A DNA stretch of 5,922 nucleotides, taken from NCBI GenBank assembly GCA_946885665.1, contig CAMPGT010000244.1, positions 1 to 5,922 on the forward strand, written 5' to 3'. How positions within the stretch are numbered: position 1 is the stretch's first letter; each line of letters begins with the position of its first letter. Made by a program: the position numbers and the translations under genes. Shown here piece after piece: positions 1-4,962 of the stretch. The stretch is from an uncultured Chitinophagaceae bacterium. Lineage in GTDB: Bacteria; Bacteroidota; Bacteroidia; Chitinophagales; Chitinophagaceae. The notes under the pieces were generated by a model. It worked only from the letters and a program-made list of their open reading frames with translations, made no database searches and was not told the DNA's origin.

Positions 1-7
1 GTAATGA

Positions 8-50
8 AGATAAGGATTTTTTATTTTCAAATAATAAATTCTCCTTATCT
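8..50 (-). terminator. Nested hairpin downstream of rplI, probable operon terminator
   Basis: A perfect 9-base inverted repeat, AGATAAGGA (8-16) and TCCTTATCT (42-50), encloses a second 6-base pair of arms, TTTATT (20-25) and AATAAA (33-38). The two are separated by a symmetric 3x3 mismatch, so the element can fold as one long imperfect hairpin. It begins 12 bases beyond the rplI stop codon, where a terminator for the ribosomal operon would be expected. On the minus-strand transcript the stem is followed by UCAUUAC and not by a U-tract, so classical intrinsic termination is not clear. It could instead be a 3' stabilising hairpin, or serve a convergent gene beyond the left edge. Confidence 0.5.
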
Positions 51-62
51 CCATTTTGGGCA

Positions 63-509
63 TTATTCGCCGGCAACTTCAAACTCAACTTCGGTGCTGT
101 TACCGTTCCCGAAATCGATGGTTGCCTTGTAAGTGCCTAATTCTTTTACTTCATCCGGGATGTGAATTTTCTTGCGGTCGATTTCATATCCCTTCTGCTC
201 GCGGATCGCCCTGCTCAGTTGCAGGGAGGTCACGCTGCCGAATATTTTTCCGCTGGTACCTGTTTTGGCGCCGATCTTCAAAGGAGCCTCTTTCAGTTTG
301 CTGATAACGATGTTCAGCTCGGCCAGCATCTTTTCTTCTTTCTTGCGAAAATGCTTCATCCGCTCTTCCAACTGCTTGAGGTTCGAAGGATTGGCCTCGA
401 GCGCTATCTTTTGCGGGATGAGATAATTGCGGGCATAACCATTCCGTACTTTCACCACTTCGTTAGCAGCACCCAGGTTATCCACGTCCTGTATAAGTAT
501 TACGTCCAT
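63..509 (-). CDS. rplI: 50S ribosomal protein bL9
   Basis: The 148-residue protein is the usual length for bL9, which binds 23S rRNA near the L1 stalk base and helps maintain reading frame. The N-terminal domain starts MDVILIQDVDNLG and continues with the family signature around residues 13-30, including VKVRNGYARNYLIPQ. A long charged connecting helix follows at about residues 41-75 (LKQLEERMKHFRKKEEKML). The C-terminal RNA-binding domain contains GKIFGSVTSLQLSRAI. The gene ends with TAA and starts with ATG 7 bases after the rpsR stop, preceded by ACACACC with no Shine-Dalgarno motif. It is the last gene of the rpsF-rpsR-rplI operon. The assignment is secure. Confidence 0.98.
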   Translation of the reverse strand: MDVILIQDVDNLGAANEVVKVRNGYARNYLIPQKIALEANPSNLKQLEERMKHFRKKEEKMLAELNIVISKLKEAPLKIGAKTGTSGKIFGSVTSLQLSRAIREQKGYEIDRKKIHIPDEVKELGTYKATIDFGNGNSTEVEFEVAGE

Positions 510-516
510 GGTGTGT

Positions 517-783
517 TTACTTTAAAAGGTCAGTTACATACGGCAATAGCGCCATCTGGCGGGCCTTCTTCACTGCCTGAGACACTTTACGCTGGAATTT
601 CAGAGAATTCCCGGTAATGCGCCTTGGCAACAGCTTGCCCTGCTCATTTAAAAATTTCTTCAGGAACTCAGCATCCTTGTAATCAATATACTTGATGCCC
701 ATCTTCTTGAAACGGCAGTACTTCTTGCGGGGCTTGTCAGCCTTGATCGCCGTGAGATACTTGATCTCATTGATTTTTGCCAT
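517..783 (-). CDS. rpsR: 30S ribosomal protein bS18
   Basis: The 88-residue basic protein forms a heterodimer with bS6 on the platform of the small subunit. The family core is visible: [17 protein letters not shown] at about residues 21-37, then [19 protein letters not shown] and a C-terminal helix with [13 protein letters not shown]. Only one cysteine (Cys23) is present, so the zinc-binding CxxC form of S18 is not indicated. The start lies 3 bases after the rpsF stop, so translational coupling is likely. No Shine-Dalgarno sequence is seen in the preceding GGCGTAAGAC. In Flavobacterium ribosomes bS18, bS6 and bS21 together sequester the 16S rRNA 3' tail; whether that holds here is inference. 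Confidence 0.98.
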   Translation of the reverse strand: MAKINEIKYLTAIKADKPRKKYCRFKKMGIKYIDYKDAEFLKKFLNEQGKLLPRRITGNSLKFQRKVSQAVKKARQMALLPYVTDLLK

Positions 784-786
784 GTC

Positions 787-1140
787 TTACGCCTCCATTT
801 TTTCAGTTCCTGATGGTACGCCACTTCTCTTTCTTTCATTGTACTCGACGGCGTATTTATCGAGTGCAGTAAATAGGTGACGCATAACATTGTCGTCACG
901 CAGAAGCTGGATCTTCAGCTTCTCATTGAAGTCGGATGGCGCTTTGTATTCCAATACCCAATAAAGACCGGTGGTCTTCTTGTTTATCGGATACGCCAGT
1001 GATTTCAGTCCCCAGGGCTTTTCGTTCACAATCTCTCCGCCAGCATCGCTGATGAAGGAAGTGTATTTTTTCTGAGCGGCTTTGTAGTCGTCGTCAGAAA
1101 GCACCGGGGTAAAAATCACCATCAATTCGTAATTCTGCAT
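787..1140 (-). CDS. rpsF: 30S ribosomal protein bS6
   Basis: The 117-residue protein has the ferredoxin-like bS6 fold pattern. It starts MQNYELMVIFTPVLSDDD. The middle contains GGEIVNEKPWGLKSLAYPI, with the conserved W-G-x-(K/R)-x-L-A-Y-x-I signature, and then TTGLYWVLEY. A helix follows with LRDDNVMRHLFTAL. The C-terminal tail (ERKRSGVPSGTEKMEA) is mixed-charge, not poly-glutamate as in E. coli. bS6 binds bS18 on the 30S platform. This is the first gene of the operon, with rpsR 3 bases downstream and no priB or ssb between them. The start ATG follows ACACAGGGTA. The AGGG there lies too close to the ATG to be a clear ribosome binding site. The leader hairpin and the -7 box upstream are described separately. 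Confidence 0.98.
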   Translation of the reverse strand: MQNYELMVIFTPVLSDDDYKAAQKKYTSFISDAGGEIVNEKPWGLKSLAYPINKKTTGLYWVLEYKAPSDFNEKLKIQLLRDDNVMRHLFTALDKYAVEYNERKRSGVPSGTEKMEA

Positions 1141-1154
1141 TACCCTGTGTTTTT

Positions 1155-1171
1155 GCCACGCCAGGCGTGGC
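1155..1171 (-). promoter_or_regulatory. Leader hairpin 14 bases before the rpsF start, possible S6:S18 autoregulatory site
   Basis: The 17-base sequence GCCACGCCAGGCGTGGC is a perfect palindrome around a central base and would fold as a 7-bp stem with a 3-base loop, or 6 bp with a 5-base loop. On the minus-strand transcript the bases just 5' of the stem read AACCG, so a CCG trinucleotide sits at the stem base. A CCG flanking a hairpin is the hallmark of the known rpsF leader motif bound by the S6:S18 complex. That parallel is inference, because I cannot find a convincing outer stem closing the CCG bulge. No U-tract follows, so it is not a terminator. A dispersed palindromic repeat is the main alternative. 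Confidence 0.4.
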
Positions 1172-1197
1172 GGTTATTGAAATGTTTTAAAGGGCAG

Positions 1198-1205
1198 CAA
1201 AGGTA
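1198..1205 (-). promoter_or_regulatory. Candidate -7 box of the rpsF operon promoter
   Basis: Read on the minus strand, these bases are TACCTTTG, an exact match to the Bacteroidota -7 consensus TAnnTTTG. Transcription would start around 1185-1195 and give an rpsF leader of about 50 bases that contains the 1155-1171 hairpin. I see no matching TTTG or TTG at the expected -33 distance; the only upstream TTTTG lies too far away. The call therefore rests on the -7 box and its position. Confidence 0.5.
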
Positions 1206-1275
1206 ATGTAATCGGCCGAATTTCACTCCATCATTTTAGTGCTGCCGGGCAAAACTGACATTTTTTCCTAATTCA

Positions 1276-1305
1276 TTGACCGGGAGGCGAGTGGCATCTT
1301 CTTTG
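1276..1305 (+). promoter_or_regulatory. htpG: Weak candidate promoter of htpG
   Basis: A TTG (1276-1278, in TTGAC) lies 19 bases upstream of CTTCTTTG (1298-1305). The spacing suits the Bacteroidota TTG / TAnnTTTG pattern, and the TTTG half of the -7 box matches, but its TA half does not. Transcription would start near 1312 and leave a leader of roughly 20 bases before the ATG at 1334. No better plus-strand match was found between 1156 and 1333. Confidence 0.28.
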
Positions 1306-1320
1306 CGCCCACTGCGCAAA
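1302..1320 (+). promoter_or_regulatory. Inverted repeat TTTGCGC-N5-GCGCAAA before htpG, possible operator or leader hairpin
   Basis: Two perfect 7-base arms (1302-1308 and 1314-1320) flank CCACT and end 13 bases before the htpG start codon. The left arm overlaps the candidate -7 box, so a dimeric repressor bound here would block transcription. If transcription starts further upstream, the same sequence could form a 7-bp hairpin near the start codon. It does not match the HrcA operator CIRCE (TTAGCACTC-N9-GAGTGCTAA). Both roles are inference from position and symmetry. Confidence 0.4.
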
Positions 1321-1333
1321 AATATTCCGACAC

Positions 1334-3184
1334 ATGCAAAAAGGTTCCATCCGGGTACATACCGAGAACATTTTCCCCATCATCAAGAAATTTCTCTATA
1401 GCGACCACGAGATATTTATACGTGAACTGATCAGCAACGCCGTAGATGCCACCCAGAAGCTCAAAACCCTCTCTTCCCTTGGCGATGCCAAAGGCGAGCT
1501 GGGCGACCTGGCCATCACCATCCTGCTCGATAAGGACAGCAAAACCATCACCATCTCCGATAAAGGCGTGGGAATGAGCGCGGAAGAAGTGGACAAGTAC
1601 ATCAACCAGGTGGCTTTTTCCAGCGCCGAAGAGTTTGTAAACAAGTACAAGGGCCAGGCCGAGGCCAACATCATCGGGCATTTCGGACTGGGCTTCTACT
1701 CCGCCTTCATGGTGAGCGACCGCGTGGAGATCGTTACCAAAAGCTTCCGTGAGGATGCGGCCGCCGTGCGCTGGGAATGTGACGGCAGCCCGGAATACGT
1801 GCTCGAGGAAACCGAAAAGGAAAGCCGTGGCACCAACGTTATCCTCCACGTCAACGAAGAGAGCCAGGAGTTTCTCGACGAATCCCGCATCCGCACCATC
1901 CTCGAAAAGTTCTGCAAGTTCCTGCCGGTGCCGATATTTTTTGAAGAGAAGCAGATCAACATCACCGATCCGGCATGGACAAAAAAGCCTTCTGAGCTGA
2001 CCACCCAGGATTACCAGGACTTTTACAAGCAATTATACCCTTACGGCGAGGCGCCTCTTTTCTGGATACATCTCAATGTGGATTATCCCTTCAACCTCAC
2101 CGGTATTTTATACTTCCCGAAGATTAAGCAGAGCTATGAGATCCAGAAGGACCGCATCCAGCTTTACAGCAACCAGGTTTTTGTTACCGACGAGGTAAAG
2201 GATATCGTTCCAGAATTCCTGATGCTGCTGCATGGTGTTATTGACAGCCCCGACATTCCGCTCAACGTAAGCAGAAGCTACCTGCAGGGCGATCCAAATG
2301 TGAAGAAGATCAACAACCACATCACGAAAAAGGTTGCCGACAAGCTCGAAGAGATATTTAATAAAGAGAGAAAGGAATTCGAAAGCAAGTGGGAGAGCCT
2401 TGGCCTGTTTGTGAAATACGGCATGATGACGGATGATAAATTCTTTGAGAAAGCATCGAAGTTTCATATTATGGAAGATGCGCTCGAAGAAGGTAAATTC
2501 TATACCCTCGAAGAGTACCGCGCCGCTACCGAGGCTATCCAGAAAAATAAAGAAGGAAAACAGGTGATCATCTATTCCACCAATCCCGTTCAGCAGGATG
2601 CGTACATCCGGGCAGCCAGGGATAAAGGGTACAAGGTGGTGAAAATGGAAACCATCGTTGACGCGGCGTTTATTAACCATATGGAGATGAAGTGGGAGAA
2701 TGTTCATTTCACCAGGGTGGATGCAGACATTGCCGATAACCTGGTAGATAAATCTGAATCGGTTGAGAGCCTCATCAGTACCGGTGATCAGGACAAGCTG
2801 AAGCAACTGTTCACTTTCGATGTGCCGCTGTTGCATGTGTCTGTTGAGGTGAAGGGCCTGAGCACTGAGGCGCCGCCTGTTATTGCCACCAGGCCTGAAT
2901 TTATGAGGAGGATGAAGGATATGTCGGCGATAAGCGGGCCGATGGGAAATTTTTATGCGAACATGCCCGATGAGGTAACGCTCACTGTTAACGGTAATCA
3001 CACTATTTTTCAGAATATTTTGAAGGAAGGAGATGAGGAGAAGCAGAAGAAACAGGTGCGCAACCTCGCGGATCTTGCTTTGCTGTCGCAGGGGTTATTG
3101 AAGGGAAATGATCTCACGAATTTTATCAATAGAAGTGTTGAATTGATGGGAGAGCAGAAGAGCAAGATTATTTTGGAGGCGTGA
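1334..3184 (+). CDS. htpG: Molecular chaperone HtpG (bacterial Hsp90)
   Basis: The 616-residue protein is a full-length cytosolic Hsp90, an ATP-dependent dimeric chaperone; E. coli HtpG has 624 residues. The N-terminal GHKL ATPase domain (about 1-210) shows RELISNAVDA with Glu31, Asn35 and Asp38, SDKGVGM with the nucleotide-binding Asp76, and GHFGLGFYSAFMV (Gly115, Gly118, Gly120). The middle domain (about 220-480) contains IPLNVSRSYLQ, with the presumed gamma-phosphate-contacting Arg314. The C-terminal dimerisation domain ends KIILEA with no eukaryotic MEEVD tail. The ATP-lid segment reads INQVAFSSAEEF in place of the common GTIAKSGT. The ATG at 1334 is chosen because MQKGSIRVHTENIFPI matches the usual Bacteroidota N-terminus. 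No Shine-Dalgarno sequence precedes it. It is transcribed divergently from rpsF and convergently with recJ. Confidence 0.98.
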   Translation: MQKGSIRVHTENIFPIIKKFLYSDHEIFIRELISNAVDATQKLKTLSSLGDAKGELGDLAITILLDKDSKTITISDKGVGMSAEEVDKYINQVAFSSAEEFVNKYKGQAEANIIGHFGLGFYSAFMVSDRVEIVTKSFREDAAAVRWECDGSPEYVLEETEKESRGTNVILHVNEESQEFLDESRIRTILEKFCKFLPVPIFFEEKQINITDPAWTKKPSELTTQDYQDFYKQLYPYGEAPLFWIHLNVDYPFNLTGILYFPKIKQSYEIQKDRIQLYSNQVFVTDEVKDIVPEFLMLLHGVIDSPDIPLNVSRSYLQGDPNVKKINNHITKKVADKLEEIFNKERKEFESKWESLGLFVKYGMMTDDKFFEKASKFHIMEDALEEGKFYTLEEYRAATEAIQKNKEGKQVIIYSTNPVQQDAYIRAARDKGYKVVKMETIVDAAFINHMEMKWENVHFTRVDADIADNLVDKSESVESLISTGDQDKLKQLFTFDVPLLHVSVEVKGLSTEAPPVIATRPEFMRRMKDMSAISGPMGNFYANMPDEVTLTVNGNHTIFQNILKEGDEEKQKKQVRNLADLALLSQGLLKGNDLTNFINRSVELMGEQKSKIILEA

Positions 3185-3186
3185 GA

Positions 3187-3254
3187 GGAGACGGGAGACT
3201 GGAGGAGGGTTTTCAGTTTTAACTTTTAAGTTTTAACTTTTCTTCTCCGTCTCC
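3187..3254. terminator. Imperfect palindrome between convergent htpG and recJ, candidate bidirectional terminator
   Basis: GGAGACGGGAGA (3187-3198) pairs with TCTCCGTCTCC (3244-3254), leaving one bulged base, across a 45-base loop. The left arm starts 3 bases after the htpG stop, and the right arm lies inside the last recJ codons. Within the loop, plus-strand ACTGGAGG (3198-3205) and TTTTCAGT (3210-3217) can form a smaller stem that includes several G-U pairs. That stem is followed by TTTAACTTTT, which resembles a weak intrinsic terminator for htpG. The symmetry and location suit a shared terminator for two facing genes, but no strong GC stem with a clean U-tract is present. Confidence 0.4.
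3215..3242. repeat. 14-bp tandem duplication made of heptamers, overlapping the recJ stop
   Basis: Two adjacent 14-base copies of AGTTTTAACTTTT plus one base (3215-3228 and 3229-3242) differ only in the last position. On the minus strand each copy is a pair of heptamers, AAAAGTT then AAAACTT or AAAACTG. The second copy contains the recJ TAA stop (3233-3235) and the codons for its last residues. Confidence 0.75.
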
Positions 3255-4945
3255 CTGATGTCCATCACCTTCATCTGAAGGCTCTTTGTTCCGTTCCACT
3301 CATTTTCATCGAGCGTAAACACCACATCAACAGGTTGCTTTGCCTGCAACAGCGTGTACTTATCGGCCATGTTAAATCCTATACCCGAAAAAATAATGTT
3401 ATCGCAGGTAACGGATAACTTAAGGTGCAATTCTTTTACAATTCTGGAGTACCCCGTATCCACAACATTTCTCACCACAAAAACTGGCTTGCCATTATCG
3501 GGGCCGAAAGGCTCCATTTGCGCAATGATCTTATAAAAATTATTTGTCAGATCTTTCAGTTCCACTTCCGCATCAATAACAATCTCAGGAACCAGCAGGT
3601 CGTCCGCAATGCTCGAAGCCACCACTTCCTCGAACCTGTCGCAGAAAGCGGTTACATTTTCTTCGGCCATCGTCATGCCGGCGGCATAAAAATGCCCGCC
3701 GTAGCCGATAAGAAGATCCTTGCACTGATGTATGGCCTCGTACACGTTGAACCCGGTCACACTTCGCGCCGAGCCCGCCACATAATCTCCCGATTGCGTA
3801 AGCACGATCGTCGGGCGGTAATAATGATCAATTAACCGCGACGCAACAATACCTACGACACCTTTGTGCCAGTGCGATTGGTAAACAACCGTTGATTTTC
3901 TCGATGTCCACGAAGCATTTGCATTAATCAGTTGCAGCGCTTCTTCGGTGATGAGCCTGTCGGCTTCCCTTCTGTCTGTATTATCCGAATGCAGCATTTC
4001 GGCGTATTTCAGCGCCTGCCGGTAATTATCCGAAATAAACATCTGCACCGCCTTTCTCGCGTCGTCCATCCTGCCAGCAGCATTCACCCGTGGCGCAATC
4101 ATGAACACCAGGCTGCCGATCAGCAGCTCATTCCTGATACCACTGAGATGCATAAGCGCTTTTATGCCGGGGTTGGGATCTGTATTTGCTTTCTTCAATC
4201 CATAATACACCATCACCCTGTTTTCACCCGTCATCGAAACAATGTCTGCAGCGATGGCCGTTGCCACCAGGTCGAGAAATTTTGTGGAATAATCCGCCGG
4301 CATGCCAAGTCGCATGGACATTGCAGTGATCAGTTTGTAACCAACGCCGCAACCGCAGAGATCTTTAAAGGGATAGGGACAGTCGGCCTGCTTGGGATTG
4401 AGTATTGCCACCGCAGGGGGAAGGATATTGTCGGGCAAATGATGATCGCAAACGATAAAGTCAATGCCCAGTTCTCTTGCGTACCCGATCAGCTCAACCG
4501 ATTTGATGCCGCAGTCGAGGGAAATGATCAAAGAATAATTTTCGCGGTAGGCGAAGTCTATGCCCGCTTTTGAAACGCCGTAGCCTTCGCGGTAGCGGTG
4601 AGGGATGTAGAAATCTACGTTTTCCGGTTTATAAGTTTCATGAAGAAAGCGCGTCATGCAGGCCACCGACGACGTGCCATCCACATCGTAATCGCCGAAC
4701 ACCAAAATTTTTTCGTTGTGCTCATACGCCTGCAATATTCTGGTTACCGCTTTGTCCATATCCTTCATCAAAAACGGATCGTGCAGCATGTCGAGCGATG
4801 GCCGGAAGTAGGTTTTCGCTTCGTCAAATGTGTTGATGCCACGCTGTACGAGCATTTTGCATAAAGCGGGATTGACGCGGAGACTTTCGTGAAGTGATTT
4901 GCAAATATCGGCAGGGGCCGTTAGTATTTTCCAACGTTTATGCAT
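3233..4945 (-). CDS. recJ: Single-stranded-DNA-specific 5'-3' exonuclease RecJ
   Basis: The 570-residue protein is close to the length of E. coli RecJ (577). RecJ degrades single-stranded DNA 5' to 3' in recombination, mismatch and base-excision repair, using Mn2+ or Mg2+. The DHH domain carries FGDYDVDGTSS (Asp85, Asp87, Asp89), LDCG with Asp144, and the name-giving Asp167-His168-His169 in VCDHHLP. The DHHA1 domain follows at about 345-460, with AGSARSV and the GYGGH motif (Gly416, Gly417, His418). The C-terminal part (about 465-565) fits the RecJ OB domain, with MEPFGPDNGKPVF at its start. All expected catalytic residues are present. The ATG at 4943-4945 gives MHKRWK, a common RecJ beginning, and is preceded by CCTTGTGCACTT with no Shine-Dalgarno sequence. 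It lies 17 bases after the prenyl synthase stop, which suggests one transcript. Confidence 0.97.
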   Translation of the reverse strand: MHKRWKILTAPADICKSLHESLRVNPALCKMLVQRGINTFDEAKTYFRPSLDMLHDPFLMKDMDKAVTRILQAYEHNEKILVFGDYDVDGTSSVACMTRFLHETYKPENVDFYIPHRYREGYGVSKAGIDFAYRENYSLIISLDCGIKSVELIGYARELGIDFIVCDHHLPDNILPPAVAILNPKQADCPYPFKDLCGCGVGYKLITAMSMRLGMPADYSTKFLDLVATAIAADIVSMTGENRVMVYYGLKKANTDPNPGIKALMHLSGIRNELLIGSLVFMIAPRVNAAGRMDDARKAVQMFISDNYRQALKYAEMLHSDNTDRREADRLITEEALQLINANASWTSRKSTVVYQSHWHKGVVGIVASRLIDHYYRPTIVLTQSGDYVAGSARSVTGFNVYEAIHQCKDLLIGYGGHFYAAGMTMAEENVTAFCDRFEEVVASSIADDLLVPEIVIDAEVELKDLTNNFYKIIAQMEPFGPDNGKPVFVVRNVVDTGYSRIVKELHLKLSVTCDNIIFSGIGFNMADKYTLLQAKQPVDVVFTLDENEWNGTKSLQMKVMDIRETEKKS

Positions 4946-4962
4946 AAGTGCACAAGGGGTTT

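Noticed and set aside
162..617. 151-codon plus-strand open frame across rplI and rpsR
   Set aside because: It overlaps two certain ribosomal protein genes on the other strand and shows no family signature.
1148..1155. TGTTTTTG on the plus strand as a -7 box for htpG
   Set aside because: It lies nearly 180 bases from the htpG start, would place the -33 element inside rpsF, and overlaps the rpsF leader hairpin.
1193..1246. GGCAGCA (1193-1199) and TGCTGCC (1240-1246), a 7-base inverted repeat flanking the rpsF -7 box
   Set aside because: With arms 40 bases apart in a region of about 190 bases, one such pair is expected by chance.
1268..2032. 254-codon open frame antisense to the 5' part of htpG
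   Set aside because: It lies wholly opposite strongly conserved HtpG sequence, its translation resembles no family I know, and such frames are common opposite GC-rich genes with C-ending codons.
2108..3001. 297-codon open frame antisense to the 3' part of htpG
   Set aside because: It is a shadow of htpG: no recognisable domain, no promoter or start signal, and a composition set by the opposite strand.
3932..4573. 213-codon plus-strand open frame inside recJ
   Set aside because: It lies fully opposite the conserved DHH region of recJ, and its cysteine- and histidine-rich translation looks like an antisense by-product.
4949..4954. Palindrome TGCACA/GTGCAC region between the prenyl synthase gene and recJ as an operator
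   Set aside because: The symmetric core is only 6 bases (GTGCAC) within a 17-base gap, too little to support a site.
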